Below, piece by piece: positions 1 to 11,700 of a stretch of DNA of 64,000 nt. Every line of letters starts with the position of its first letter. Position 1 is the stretch's first letter. Below the pieces are notes generated by a model. That model did not search any database. It saw only the letters and a program-made list of their open reading frames with translations, and was not told the origin of the DNA. The stretch covers positions 95,274 through 159,273 of the forward strand of contig WTPW01000624.1 in assembly GCA_009809945.1 (NCBI GenBank). Reading direction: 5' to 3'. The position numbers were made by a program, and so were the translations under genes. The stretch is from Gigaspora margarita (Eukaryota > Glomeromycota > Glomeromycetes > Diversisporales > Gigasporaceae).

Positions 1-23
1 CATTTTTTTTTTTTTTTGCAATT

Positions 24-860
24 ATGACTGATATTGATCACAAAAAGGAAAAATGTATTCGTTGCAGAGGCCATTACACAAAAGAAAGCTTTATTGGAAA
101 AAATGGGAAAACTGCGTTGTCTTGCATCAACTGTAGAACTTCGATAAGTAATACAAACCGGATTAAGGCAAAAGAAAATTATGAAAAAGAAATTAAACAA
201 CGTCAAAATCTTGCTTATACCCAGGATCAGCTTGTCGATGTCTTATTAAACTTTATGAATTCGTATGAAGATTTCGATAGTGCAGAACCATGCACGCAAG
301 TTTTACATATAGATATCTCCGTTTTTCTTAAAAAGGTATATTTATTTTGATAATTTATCATATTTATATTTTAATAACTTAAATATTTTTAGATTCAACG
401 TCATGAGTATTATCCGTTTCTGCGATTTACTGAGAATTACGATAATCCTTTTAAAGACCTACCGGAAAATCTTTTTCTTTCAATTTTAAATAAACTTGTG
501 ACTAATTCTAAATCAAATCAATATGATATTTCGAATGAAAAAATTTCAAACACTGCTAAATTATTAACACAAGAAAATTTACTTTCTCAAGACGATGTAT
601 TACTTCCAATTGATATATTTTCTCAAGACGATATATATCAAGATGATACAACCAAAGATAATGAAATGTCAAACATCGAATACAAAGTAAAAGAACTTTA
701 TTCATTAATGGATCGTGCAAAAATTATAATTGACAAACACACTCAAATGCCAAATGCGAAACAATGGATTAATTCTATCGATAAAAATTTTAATTCTTTG
801 CGAAAAATGATAGATGATTGTGAACAATTTGATAGGAAACAAAAAATTCCAAACACATAG
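24..860 (+). CDS. Small CxxC/CxxC zinc-binding protein, two exons
   Basis: The exons are 24-335 and 393-860, with a 57-nt GT-AG intron (336-392) in phase 0. The joined product is about 259 aa. Residues about 11-31 hold two CxxC pairs (CIRC and CINC) about 18 residues apart, which is a probable zinc-binding knuckle. The rest is charged, with an acidic Asn/Asp/Gln-rich middle and a C-terminal stretch likely to be helical. Reading through exon 1 alone stops inside the intron. Joining restores a frame that runs continuously into the downstream open frame, which supports the splice. The start is the first ATG, directly after a poly-T tract at the window edge, so an upstream exon cannot be excluded. 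Small proteins with this Cys pattern are common in Glomeromycotina, and some resemble the ends of transposase-derived proteins. I cannot assign a function. Confidence 0.6.
336..392 (+). other. Intron of the zinc-binding gene
   Basis: It begins GTATAT and ends TTTTTAG, is 57 nt long and lies in phase 0. A TAATAACTT stretch about 20 nt before the acceptor could be the branch point. Without splicing the frame ends at a TGA within the intron. Confidence 0.65.
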
Positions 861-1654
861 GAGGGTCGTAATCGCAATACATTCTGGATTTAATTTTATT
901 AATTATAATGTATAATGTATATTTGCTTACAAAATAATTGATTACTACTTTTGTGCTTATAAATTTTTAATTAGTAAAGTCGTTTTTTAAGACTTTAGGG
1001 TTAGGGTAAAGTAACCGAATAGTCCTTTTTTTCTGAGCATTAGTAAAAAAAATGCTGGAGCGGAGGCGACAGCCGTAGCGGAAGCATAAACTATCCTTTG
1101 CGAAGCAAAGGATAACATAGTACATTTTTTGAGACATTAATTTCAACACTAACGCTAGCTATAAATGTCGTGTAACGTTACATGCGAAATTTTTTTGACT
1201 GGTGATTTTAGGGGGGTTCTTTAATGTTATCAATTTGTTTTTATAATATTATTATATAAAGATATATTTAAAAATTATAATGGTAACAAAGTGATCAAAT
1301 CATATAAGCGTATAAAAATTTATAAGTAATCAGGTGCATACGTACAGACATTTATAGTCAACTTAGTTATATGCATACAAAAATTCATAAGCGACTCATA
1401 ATCGGGCTTATAATTTCTGATCAAATAGTCACTTTTATTCTTAATAATCATCCAATCTCACATAAATGATTGGCTCGAATTTATTTGACCTTATCACTCA
1501 TATTAAATAACAAGATATTGCGTAATAACTTATCGAAGCGGCAAAATACCCATTCGGTAAATTTTTTACTATATAGATAAGAACAGCTGTAAATACTAAG
1601 TTTTTATGGCCCAGGTCAATGATGCAGTTGAATTGTCGCACTAATCAATTACCG
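861..1654. other. Intergenic, no gene seen
   Basis: AT-rich sequence with no convincing reading frame. It contains a small perfect hairpin near 1096-1112 (seven-base stem CCTTTGC/GCAAAGG with a GAA loop) and, just before it, a GC-rich patch with repeated GCGGA/GCGAAG words. The short minus-strand frame at 967-1149 has no coding character. Confidence 0.4.
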
Positions 1655-1787
1655 GTTATATCGGATGCGCGTTAATTCGGGACGCGCATGGGCGCTACTT
1701 CGAGACACTTTATGCTATTTTGGGGGTGCCCGGATTTCGAAATAACGCCCCGGCCCGTTATTTCGCGCTTATACGGTACGTATTTCT
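1655..1787. mobile_element. One end of a family-1 TIR transposon (partial)
   Basis: Read on the minus strand from 1787, this starts with a terminus close to that of the elements at 56998 and 58095 (CGTATTACCGCAAAATAA type). Like them it carries alternating blocks such as CCCAAAATAGCAT and TTTCGAAAT. It is GC-richer than those copies. The other end was not found, so this is a relic or a divergent relative. Its outer edge sits exactly where homology to the other Sel1-kinase upstream regions begins. Confidence 0.5.
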
Positions 1788-2350
1788 TTGCGGCTTCTCA
1801 CTTCTCACTGCCACATAGTCACACTCTAACGAAATAAGCATTAATGCACGAGATTCACATTTTGCATCACATTTCAGCAAGATTGATTAGTGCATGCTCA
1901 TGTTATCTCATTTGTATTTAGAATGTTCCATAATTTTTCGTTAATCTTTCGCTAATTTTGTCATCAGTTGACATCTGTCTGAAAAAAAAAATCAGGAAAG
2001 CAAGAATAAATTAAAGCGAGCATTCCAAAATATAAAATTCTCATTATTATCTGGAACGTAGAGAAATATTACGAGGAATAATTCTGATATGTTTATTTTC
2101 ATTTTTAGCTTGCCATTGAATTAGATTACAATTATAATGACTATTATTATTACAACCACGACACAATATAAAAAATATAGAATTTATATTTTAAAACACA
2201 AGGAACATTTTTGGTAGAATATATACATGTACGTACGTACGTACATCGTTACATAACAGATAAACTTCTGCAATTAGATTTTCTTTAGAAATAATTCTCG
2301 TTACAAATTCATGAGTACAGATCTAAACCGAATTCAGAAACGTTACAAGT

Positions 2351-2351
2351 A

Positions 2352-2382
<31 letters not shown>

Positions 2383-2423
2383 CAATACTTTCAAATTTAA
2401 ATTTTATCGAGTAAAATAAAAAT
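2351..2423 (+). promoter_or_regulatory. Conserved leader of Sel1-kinase gene A
   Basis: A poly-T run followed directly by a poly-A run is followed by about 45 nt that are nearly identical in all three paralogues (ACTTTCAAATTTAAATT, then TCGAGTAAAATAAAAAT up to the ATG). The conserved position and wording suggest core promoter or 5' UTR. The T/A tract differs in length between the copies. Confidence 0.45.
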
Positions 2424-4436
2424 ATGAACCAGACGAGCCATTCTAAACTTTATAATTTAGGATATATTTACGAAAAAGGAATTGGAGTTGAAAAGGATGA
2501 ACATAAGGCATTCATTTATTATCAAAAATCTGCTAATATGGGTAATGCGAGTGGAACGTTTAAAGTTGGAGTTTGTTATTATGAAGGAATTGGAGTTGAA
2601 AAGGATGAACATAGGGCATTCATTTATTATCAAAAATCTGCTGATATGGGTGATGCGAATGGAATATTTAATGTTGGTTCTTGTTATTATGAAGGAATTG
2701 GAGTTGAAAAGGATGAACATAAGGCATTCATTTATTATCAAAAATCTGCTGATATGGGTGATGCTAATGCAATGTGTAATCTTGGTTATAGTTATCGTCA
2801 TGGAGTTGGAGTTGAAAAGGACGAACATAAGGCATTCATTTATTATCAAAAATCTGCTGATATGGGTGATGCGAATGGAACATATAATGTTGCATATTGT
2901 TATAGAAATGGAATTGGAGTTGAAAAGGATGAACATATGGCATTCATTTATTATCAAAAATCTGCTGATATGGGTGATGCGAGTGGATTAAGTGAAATTG
3001 GTATTTGTTACATGCATGGATCTGGAGTTGAAAAAGATGAGAAAAAAGCATTCGAATATTTTAAGAAAGCCGCAGATATGGGTAATGACGAAGGAACGTT
3101 CAATGTTGGATTTTGTTATCTTAATCAAATTGGGGTTCAAATAGATTAAAATAAAGTATTTGAATATTTTAAAAAATCGGTAGATATGTGTCACAATTTA
3201 GGGAGATTATTCGTTGGTGATTGTTATAGGAATGGGATCGGAGTATCAAGAGATATACACCGAGCAAATCATTGGTATAGAATAGGAAGGAGTTTAATAA
3301 AATCGAATGATTTATTACCTGAAAATATAGATTATAAATTGAAAAAATTATTAAGTAACGAAAAGTATAAATTAGCATGGATTTTTTATAATAAACTTCA
3401 AAATATACGAAAGATTGGAAATGGTGGATTCTCAACAGTATATTATGCATACTGGTTTAATGAAATTAGACATTTATATACTCATGTAGCAGTAAAATTG
3501 ATTCATGGATCAAACGAACATATTCAAGAATTTATCAATGAGGTAACTAATTTTTTTAATTCATTATTATTATTTCTTTTTTTTAAAAATAAAGAAACAA
3601 ATACGACATTATAATAGTTAGAAAGATATTGTGAAATTGGATTCGAAAATCCATCATTCTTGGAATGTTATGGAATATCAAGGGACGAAAAATCAAAAGA
3701 TTATATGATCATCTTAAGCTATGCAAAAGAAGGATCTTTGCGCAAAAATCTTCAGAAAGTAGCACAAATGAAATGGATGGATAAGTTAAATTTGTTACAT
3801 TGTATCGCTTCTGATTTAGAATCGATTCACTCTCATGAATTGGTTCATTGTGATCTTCATAGTGGTAATATTTTGCAACATAATTTACGTAACGCTTATA
3901 TCACTGATCTTGGTTTATCGTCTGAAAAAGAAAAAGATGGAAAAGTTAGGGGTGTGTTACCTTATGTTGCTCCTGAAGTTTTGCTATATGGGAAGTTTAC
4001 ACAGGCTGCAGATATCTATGGTTTGGGAATTATTATGACAGAAATATCAACAGGAAAAAGAGCCTTTAACGAAGAATCATTTAATGATGATCTTTCAATG
4101 CAGATATACCGAGGAAAAAGACCAGAACTTGATATTGAAACTCCTGATTGTTATGTTAAATTGGCAAAAAGATGTATGGATAAAGATCCTTACAAACGTC
4201 CCACCGCCACCACGATCGATCATTACATCGGTTACTGGTTAGATATTATGAATCAAGATGATGATAACGATATAAAGAAACAATTTTTAGAATCTGATAG
4301 GATCAAGCAGAATATGATTGAATCAAAAAATCCTAATGAATCAAAAAACTCTAGTGAATCGTATACGAGCAAATTAATAAAAACGTTAGAAATTACTGAA
4401 GGATTATCCAAACTTATTTTATCTGACAATTTTTAA
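2424..4436 (+). pseudogene. Sel1-repeat/TKL kinase gene A with in-frame stop
   Basis: The exons are 2424-3542 and 3618-4436 with a 75-nt phase-0 intron. Without the lesion the product would be 645 aa: eight 36-residue Sel1-like repeats (core GIGVEKDEHKAFIYYQKSA) followed by a kinase domain. Kinase marks are the glycine loop GNGGFSTV, the VAVK lysine, HCDLHSGN, DLG in place of DFG, and APE. The intron splits the domain just after the region of the helix-C glutamate. In the seventh repeat the codon that is GAA in B and C is TAA (3147-3149), a single-base change. The frame is otherwise open through the stop, so the allele is either newly broken or a sequencing error. A truncated product would be a kinase-less Sel1 protein of 241 aa. 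Sel1 repeats are protein-binding solenoids; the partner is unknown. Confidence 0.8.
3543..3617 (+). other. Intron of Sel1-kinase gene A
   Basis: GTAACTAATTTTTTT donor and TTATAATAG acceptor, 75 nt. The same intron sits at the identical codon boundary in B (20202-20287, 86 nt) and C (52765-52846, 82 nt). Length differences are in the T and A runs. Confidence 0.8.
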
Positions 4437-4799
4437 ATAAAATTGTCTGATCAAGCAATTAATATTAAATGTATAAACCGTGTTTTATTTAGTAAATTTG
4501 TAATTATTACCCATTATCCTAAAATTATGATTTAACCAGCACAGTTGGAACTAGTAAATCGACTTTAACGAATGCTTTAGTAGATGATCTCTGAACGAAG
4601 GAAAACGGTCTTTTAAAAGGAGAAATCACATTATTATTATTATTAAAGAAAAATTAAATATTTATTGTCAATTTAAAAATTAAAATTCTACAGATAGTGC
4701 ATTTTTTTTGAATTCATAAAATAGTATTTGAAATAATATGCAACACATTAAAAGGTTAGAAAGTAAAGCTAACGAACTTATTGAATATATAAACTTTCA

Positions 4800-5690
4800 A
4801 TAATATATGAATCTACATTCGTATTTTTGCATTAATACCATCCCATCTGTGGATTTCTTTGTGATCTCATTTGATTATAAATTTGACCTGACATCTGCTG
4901 CTAATTATTCTATGGATTATACATTTGCAACATTTGGTTGTTGTTGTCAAGCAAGTTGCTGGGTTGGTCCATATGATATAAATTGATTATTTATTTGACT
5001 AGGAGTTGTTTGCCAATGTCACTGCAGCATATTTTGAGGGATCAGTTGAGGCATTTGCTGAGGTATAATTTTGTTTAGCATATTACAAGACATTAACATT
5101 TATTGGTTTGATTTTATATTCACATCTTGCGAATATATTAATATAGGCTGCCATATTTGATATGACATTTGTTGTTGCGCAAAATGCAACTGTTTTTCCA
5201 TTTGCTGTAGTTGATTCAAGGATTGCATCGCTAAACTATTGTTCATATGTCATGAAATTTGGGCATGCAATATATTCATAATGGTATCATGTTTGGATTA
5301 GTTAATATTAGTTGGGAATACCGCATTTTGTTGAGGCATTTGAATCTGTTGCAAAGTTAGTTGATTTGATTTATTTTGTTTTGTGTTTGCAAGTACTCTT
5401 GTTGCTGTGCATATTTTGTACAATCATTTCTTGCTCTTGTCATCTGAGAAAGGTTAGGGATACATCCTGTGGTTGTTGTTGACAGTTTTCTTGTACTGCC
5501 ACGTTTTGTGTTATACTATAAGACAGAAGTGAATTTGGCATTAGAGAAATCTGCCAAGATTGTATAATTTGGTAAGGCTGCTTAGCCACATTTTGGTTAA
5601 CTCGAGGGTCAGTTGGAAAATATGTTCTGGAATCTGTTGTTACATTACAGATTTGAAACCTTAAAATTATTATTATTTTGGACAAAACCA
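4800..5690 (-). pseudogene. Glutamine-rich gene relic, copy A
   Basis: Read on the minus strand this is rich in Gln, Asn, Met and Pro codons (short runs such as NCQQQPQ, IPQQMPQ and GPTQQ) but broken by many stops and frameshifts. The longest clean piece is 83 codons (5440-5691). Copies in the same convergent position lie beside Sel1-kinase B (17570-18405) and C (55060-58080). A Gln/Pro-rich low-complexity composition is common in transcriptional regulators, but no domain is visible and I assign no function. Confidence 0.55.
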
Positions 5691-5942
5691 AATTCCAACT
5701 TAATAGATGGTATATAGACTCATATTTTACTAAAACAGATGAATAAGTTGTATGTTGATTGGAATTAGCTTTCTAATTGTGATAAAAATCATCATCAAGA
5801 GATACTTGTAAGATTTATTCAAATGACCTGAAAGATAATAGAGCGTTAAGTATTGATTGAAAATTCGGATATTGAGGGAATGGATCAATATAATCCCTTA
5901 AACTGTTTGAAATTCAGTGCGAACTTTTATTTAATAATACTA

Positions 5943-7692
5943 TAGTGCAGACAACCTAGTCCCGACAAATAAAATTGATGAAATTCAAATCGCTAATCCT
6001 TCTTCAAAAAAAATAGCAATTAAAAAATACTATTTTAAAATATTAAATCAATACAAGCTAAACACTTCCACATTCTTAAATTTTTTTATAAAAAAGTTAT
6101 AGCAGGTTGAAATTTTATAATTAAATATGAATTTAGCCACCTTTTATACATATAAAAAAAGCAGAAAAAAACTATTTGTCACATCCGTAACACGTTATGG
6201 CCCATAAGGTCTTAAGGCCTTATTAATATTAAAGTTAGGGTCAAGATTAGGCCACTCCAATTTAATTCTTTGTTTAACATAACAAGTTCAAAATTTTTTA
6301 GAGGAGGGGGGTTTAAATAACATATGATTAGGACCGGTTTGGGTCTGGCTAGGATCGGAATAGGTCCAGTTTGGGTCCGGTCCAGGATCGGACCAGACTC
6401 AGACTCTAAATTTTATGCAGACTGGTCTGAGTCTGAATATACTTATATTTTTTTTTGGTGCTGACAAGTTTACTTAGTGCATGAAGTTAGAATTAATTAG
6501 TAAAATTGAATGAATCATAAGATTTTATAGAATTTTATTAATAAAATTTTATAAAATCTTATAATATACAAATTTTTATTAATTAATTCTAACTTTATGC
6601 ACTAAGTAAACATATCAGCACCTAAAAATGCATCAAGTCAGCTAAATTATTTTTATTTTACTTAAAATTTGGAGAATAGATGCATAATTTTGGATTTTTG
6701 ATCAAAAAAGCCAAATTTAAGCATCTTTTCTCCAAATTTCAAGTAAAATAAAAACAATTCTGCTGATTTAATGTATTTTTAGGTTCTAAATAAGTTTATT
6801 TAGTGCATGGAGTTAGAATTAATTAGTAAAATTTTGTGAATCATAAAATTTTATAGAATTTTATTAATAAAATTCTATAAAATCTTATGATTCACAAATT
6901 TTTACTGATTAATTCTAACTTAATTCACTAGATAAACTTGTTCAGAGCCTAAAAATACATTAAATCAGCAATATTGTTTTTATTTTACTTGAAATTTGGA
7001 GAAAAGATGCTTAAATTTGACTTTTTTAATCAAAAATCCAAAATTATGCATCTATTCTCCAAATTCAAGGAAAATAAAAATAAATCTACTGATTTGATGT
7101 ATTTTTAAGAGCTGAACATGTTTACTTAGTGCATAAAGTTAGAATTAATTAATAAAAATTTGTGTGTTATAAAATTTTATAAAATTTTATTAATAAAATT
7201 CTATAAAATCTTATGATTCATAAAATTTTACTAATTAATTCTAACTAACTTATATAATGTTCCTAGGTTTAGCAAGACTGTATCACACAGCTACTCTAAT
7301 TTTGGTGATCTTTCGTATGTGTTCATTTTAGTAATATATGAAAAGTGAAATTTGAATCTAAGTGTTATATATATATATATGTTGTTTAACTCCCCTCCAC
7401 AATTTGCTCAATCAAGAGAGCAGGTTATGTTAAACATAGATTTAAATTGAGGCAGCCTTAATACAGAATTGCAAGAGGATCATTTTTTGTTAAAGTGCAA
7501 TAGGTGTTATTTTAGTAAAATTTTGAGTTATAAATATACCTGTAACAAATAAGGTGTTTTGCGGAGTGCAACAAATAAATTCCTTCTAAATATTAGCTAA
7601 ATTTTCAAATTGGCCTCTTCATATATATAAAAAATAAAATGAAATTTGGCCACTAAAAATTTATATTGGTTGAGACTAGGTTGTCTGCACTG
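5943..7692. mobile_element. TA-flanked TIR element filled with tandem hairpins
   Basis: Ends are inverted copies of AGTGCAGACAACCTAGTC (5944-5961 and 7674-7691) flanked by TA, as in Tc1/mariner-type insertions. There is no coding sequence. The interior (about 6450-7250) is three large imperfect palindromes in tandem, each built on the words TTAGTGCAT, TTAGAATTAATTAGTAAA and AATTTTATTAATAAAATT, separated by a second dyad (ATTTGGAGAA ... TTCTCCAAAT). A GC-richer patch with repeated GGATCGG and GGTCC words lies at 6330-6435. Confidence 0.7.
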
Positions 7693-7737
7693 TATAAAAA
7701 TATTTTTAATCTATTTTTTTTAAAAAATCAATATATT

Positions 7738-8291
7738 TAATTGATGATCCGGATAAGATCAGCACTATTACCATATTGGGACAATAGTAAATTTTGGGGA
7801 TAAGTACAATATAAACTTTTATTATATGCTAGAATCTGACATCTTTGACTAAAAAATATTTTTTTATTAAGTTAACAGCTCATATCGATTAATTAAAAGT
7901 TGTAGAGCTCACTGAGATGCATCTAATAGTGGTTAGATAATTCAAATCAGCGCAGTGTACACTGAGATATTGCTAAAAATGATTGGACGACTATATAAAA
8001 TTCTATGTAAACAAACTTTGTTTACATAGAATTTTATATAGTCAGCCAATCATTTTTTTAGCAATATCTTAGTGTACACTAGGCTGATCTGAATGAGCTA
8101 GCTACTATTAGATGCATCTCAGTGAGCTCTACAACTTTCAATTAATTGACATGAGCTGTTAACTTAATAAAAAAAATATTTTTTATTCAAAGGATGTCAG
8201 ATTTCACCATATAATAAAAATCATAGTAATTTTGCCCCAAATTCTAATATAAAAATAGTGCCAATCTTATCTGGATCAGTAATTAAATAAA
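7738..8291. repeat. Near-perfect 0.55-kb palindrome (foldback element)
   Basis: Two arms of about 270 nt are inverted around 8010-8018 (GTAAACAAACTTTGTTTAC). Matching words run from the outer ends (GATCCGGATAAGATCAGCAC against the complement of GTGCCAATCTTATCTGGATC) to the centre. There is no reading frame. It is probably a foldback transposon or MITE. Its arms contain CTCACTGAGATGCATCTA, a motif also found in the element at 33412. Confidence 0.75.
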
Positions 8292-8331
8292 AAAATTTTT
8301 GATAATATTTGAAAGACAATTATTTTTCATA

Positions 8332-8634
8332 GCTAGTGTAATGCATCACTACCCCCTGATCTACCAATCATTTTGTTTGTTTTGATTTTACATTAATCAA
8401 AACAAACAAATAGTGGCCAGGTTAAGTTTAGGGTTAGTGTTTGGTAGGGGTAGTGTTTAGACAACCCCCAACCCAAAATTTTGTATTTTTTTATTAAAAA
8501 AAATTATAATTTCATAGTCAAAATATAAGTTAGAAACTGTTTTTTAAAAATAGCTGTTTTGCTTTAATATCACATTATACCTGATCCTGCATCCCAATTG
8601 GTCGATCAGAGGGTAACAATGCAATTACACTAGC
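8332..8634. mobile_element. Short TIR element
   Basis: The termini are inverted repeats beginning GCTAGTGTAATGCAT on the left and, on the complement of the right end, GCTAGTGTAATTGCATTG. Both continue into TACCC..CTGATC.ACCAAT. An internal palindrome (TTGTTTGTTTTGATT...) lies at about 8370-8410. No clear target duplication was found. It is 303 bp long and non-coding. Confidence 0.55.
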
Positions 8635-8857
8635 AATGAATGTTAACTCTATTTGAAAATATTAATTATAGTATAATAGCATTTAATTTTATATTATAAA
8701 AAAAAAACTTAAGTTATATATAGACTAAAATTAAAAAAAAATTAATCAAAAAAATTATTTACTAATTCTTGGCAAATTTTAAATATTGGTTTTAGATTTA
8801 TAGTTCTTAATACTATATAATAACTTATATAAAGAATAACAATTTTTATTATTGTAT

Positions 8858-9430
8858 CTTTTTTAGAAGGGGATCAGTCAATTTGAGGGTTGGGAACACT
8901 ATTAAAGTCTTCTATAATTATGTATCAATATTTAGGATTTTGACATAATGTAATAATTTGTTCTTGTATTTCTTTTCGAAGTTGTTTTTTCTTAGTAGTA
9001 GGAATATAAATTTGAAGTAACCTGATAGGAGCATTTTTAAAATGTAGGTCAAAGCCTATTATATGGCCATTAAAATTATGAGTACATGCGATATATTTGG
9101 AGATTTTGTTGTGTATAAAAAGTCCTACACTAGCTTGATGTAGATTGGAGAAAGAGCTCCAGAAACTAGTATAGTTTTGATTTTGTTATTTAGAAATTTT
9201 CTTTCTTTTTGGGTTAAATAAGTTTCTGAAAGACCAAAAATATCATATTGGTTTTGGTTTAAGGTTTCTTTAATAAGGAGTTTTTTTGTAGGTTGTAAGA
9301 GTCCATTTGTATTAAGTGAGGCTATTTTTATAGAAATAGAAATATATTCAGGTTCAATTGATAAAGTTTGATTTGGTAAATATGAAAGTGTATTAGAATT
9401 GTGTATAGCTGTTTGAATATTGGTTATCAA
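8858..9430 (-). pseudogene. LINE AP-endonuclease fragment
   Basis: Two overlapping frames together give the start of an APE-type endonuclease of a non-LTR retrotransposon. From the 5' side they show SLNTNGL, then DIFGLSET (catalytic-region motif), then after a frameshift near 9165 SVGLFIHNKISK, a hydrophobic strand, EDFNSVPNP (where the family has GDFN) and an in-frame stop in place of one residue. The catalytic C-terminal part and the reverse transcriptase are absent. The fragment stops near 8858, where a different repeat (8690-8870, also at 17365-17530) begins. It is a 5' piece, which is unusual for LINEs since these are normally 5'-truncated. Confidence 0.65.
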
Positions 9431-10560
9431 AGTTGTATTGGTATAAAATTTGATGGTTATATGTAACTTTGTATTTAGAACAAGTTTATATAGTTGTAAA
9501 GAGCCTATTTATTTAATAAATTTTTAAGTAAATTGATTTTTGTTTAAGAAAATTTTGGTACAAGTGATCATCAGGAAGAGTTAATCTTTTTTTTTTTTTT
9601 TAAGTGCTGAATGAAGTTGATCAATCTTATTAGGACCAAAACTGGTTCAGATTGAACGAACTTGAGTTTTTAGCATAAGCCACTATATACAGCACATTAA
9701 TGAATCAACTTAATTTTTTTAATAACAAATTAATATAGGTATGTAGGTAAGATTTTCAATTCAATAATATATTAAATTATAAATGTTCATCTAACTAAAT
9801 TAGTATCATGATTGTTAAAGCCCCCAAACAACTATTACAGTGAGTATAATTTAACATACTGTCTGTTTTAGTAATATGACATAATTCAAATACCAAGCTG
9901 AATGCTACAAAAAATAAAATTCCTAACTAAAGTAATCCAGATCCATATTTAATCTTTCTTTTACTTGATAAATATAAATTATGGTTAGTCTACTTATATA
10001 AGTGAAAACCACCAGCTGATGCTATGCATCACTAATCTTAATTATACATATATACCACAAACAGAATATTTTTAATAAAGTTTAATACCAGTCCTGCTAG
10101 TAGCATACAATCTTTTCACTATTATAAAGTAACCTGATAATTTCATAAAATCTACAAGTTCTAAATCTCAACTAATTTCATCCACTATCATTAAGTATCA
10201 AAGTATAATCAGTTTTTGATTAAAAGTACATAGTTAGAGTTAAGTACATCACCAAATTTATAGTACTGAAATCTTTCGAAAGATCTTGCAGACCTGCAAT
10301 ATCTTTTGCAAGATTTTGCTAATTCAATTAGTTTTGAAATATTTTGCAATATATTTCAAAATATTTTAGTATTCAAAATATTTTGAAATATTTTTTGAAA
10401 CTATGATAGATATGTGAAACCAAGCTAGATCAGTAGATCTGCAACCTGGATCATGCTGGTACCAAGAGCGCATTGTTTAAATGTTTCAATAATGTTCAAA
10501 TATAATCTACAAACTCTGTATTACAAGATCAGATTGATCTGTTTATAGATCTTCAATTTT
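9431..10560. other. Intergenic, no gene seen
   Basis: AT-rich with many stops in all frames. The stretch 10265-10390 is made of repeated TTTCGAAAGAT, TTTTGCAAGAT and ATATTTTGAAATATTT words, similar to 15430-15610, and probably belongs to the same dispersed repeat. Confidence 0.4.
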
Positions 10561-11130
10561 TACATTGTTTTTTTTTCATTTGTTTTGTTTTTTTTGTTCG
10601 TTTTGTTTTTTCTCTTTGCTTTATTTTTTTCTCTTTTTTTTTATCTATTTTTTAATTTTTTTTCTTTTTATTTCAGCACTTTCAAAAACACCAACCTAAC
10701 TTCTCTGGCGATTTGCAAGAAAACCTACAACTTTTCGCAACTTTGCAAGAATGCAGATTTGACTTTGCAAGCCAACTCAGATGACACTTTGCAAGAATAC
10801 AACTATTACTTCGCAATTTCTAAATTGTCAAGAATGTTTTTTTAAAGAAATAGTTTTAGTTGAGCGCAAGTCTTCACAAGGTATTGCTATATTTTTTTTT
10901 TCATTTGGCACTTTTTTGTTTTTGTTTTTTTTTTTAATTTTTTTTTATTAATTTAATTTATTCCGGCACTTTGCAAGAACACAACCCTTACTTCCTGGCA
11001 CTTTTAAGAAAACCAACCCAGACTATTTCGGCATTTGGCGAACATGAAAAATAGAGATTTGGGCTTCCTTTTTTTTTATTCAGTTTGTTATATTTTTTGT
11101 TTTTTCATTTGTATTTTTTTTATTTTTTCA
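10561..11130. repeat. T-rich repeat with GGCACTTTGCAAG words
   Basis: Long T-rich runs alternate with two divergent copies of a block containing CACTTTGCAAGAA and ACAACC words (about 10675-10790 and 10960-11040). The 86-codon frame here is Phe-rich because of the T runs and is not convincing as a gene. Confidence 0.4.
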
Positions 11131-11700
11131 CTTCTCTACTATTTTTAGGAAGTATCTAAAAAAGAGTGAAACAAAGATGATAGCCAAAACAAAAGAAATA
11201 GCTAAAACAAAACAATAGTTAAAACAAAGAAGTAAAATAATAGCTAACTGCGGAGTGAGTGAAAATAAGCATATAGGGCTAGTTTTTTATGGAATTATAT
11301 GCGACAAAGAGCGAAAGTATTTTAAAATACATTTCTGTTTTTTTTTCACTTTTTGGGGGTTCATTTTTTTTGGTTTTATTTTTTTTATTCAGTTTGCTTA
11401 TATTTTTTGTTTTTTTTTATTTTTTATTTTTTTACTTCTACACTATTTTTAGGAAGTATTTAAAAAAGAGCGAAACGAAGACGATAGAAAAAACAAAAGA
11501 AATAACCAAAGCAAAACGATAGTTAAAACAAAAAAGCAAAATAATAGCTAACTGCAGGGTAAGCGAAAATAAGTGTGTAGGACTAGTTTTTTTGGAATTA
11601 TATGCGATAAAGTGCGAAAGTATTTTAAAATATGTTTTCGTTTTCATTTTTTCCTTTTTTTGGTTTATATTTTTCATCATTTTTTTCATTTTTTTTGTAT
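11131..11700. repeat. Tandem duplication, 304-bp unit
   Basis: CTTCTCTACTATTTTTAGG at 11131 recurs as CTTCTACACTATTTTTAGG at 11435. The following roughly 220 nt match closely (AAAAAAGAG, AATAGCTAACTGC, GGAATTATATGCGA, GCGAAAGTATTTTAAAATA), so the unit is repeated about 1.8 times. No gene. Confidence 0.7.

Larger units (their letters stand above)
1788..5850 (+). repeat. Segmental duplication copy A (Sel1-kinase locus)
   Basis: This block is homologous to loci B (17535-24955, inverted) and C (48565-60260). It covers about 640 nt upstream of the gene, both exons, the intron, the 3' flank and the convergent Gln-rich pseudogene. The left edge is cut by a transposon end at 1787. The right edge runs up to the TIR element at 5943. 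Confidence 0.75.

Noticed and set aside
1003..1015. Telomere-like GGGTTAGGGT
   Set aside because: Only one and a half units, not at an end and not repeated. Chance or a decayed patch.
967..1149. 60-codon minus-strand frame
   Set aside because: No domain or codon signal, and it overlaps a GC-rich hairpin patch.
10585..11522. Several Phe-rich frames of 65-86 codons
   Set aside because: Produced by long T runs. The tandem 304-bp duplication explains the two similar frames.
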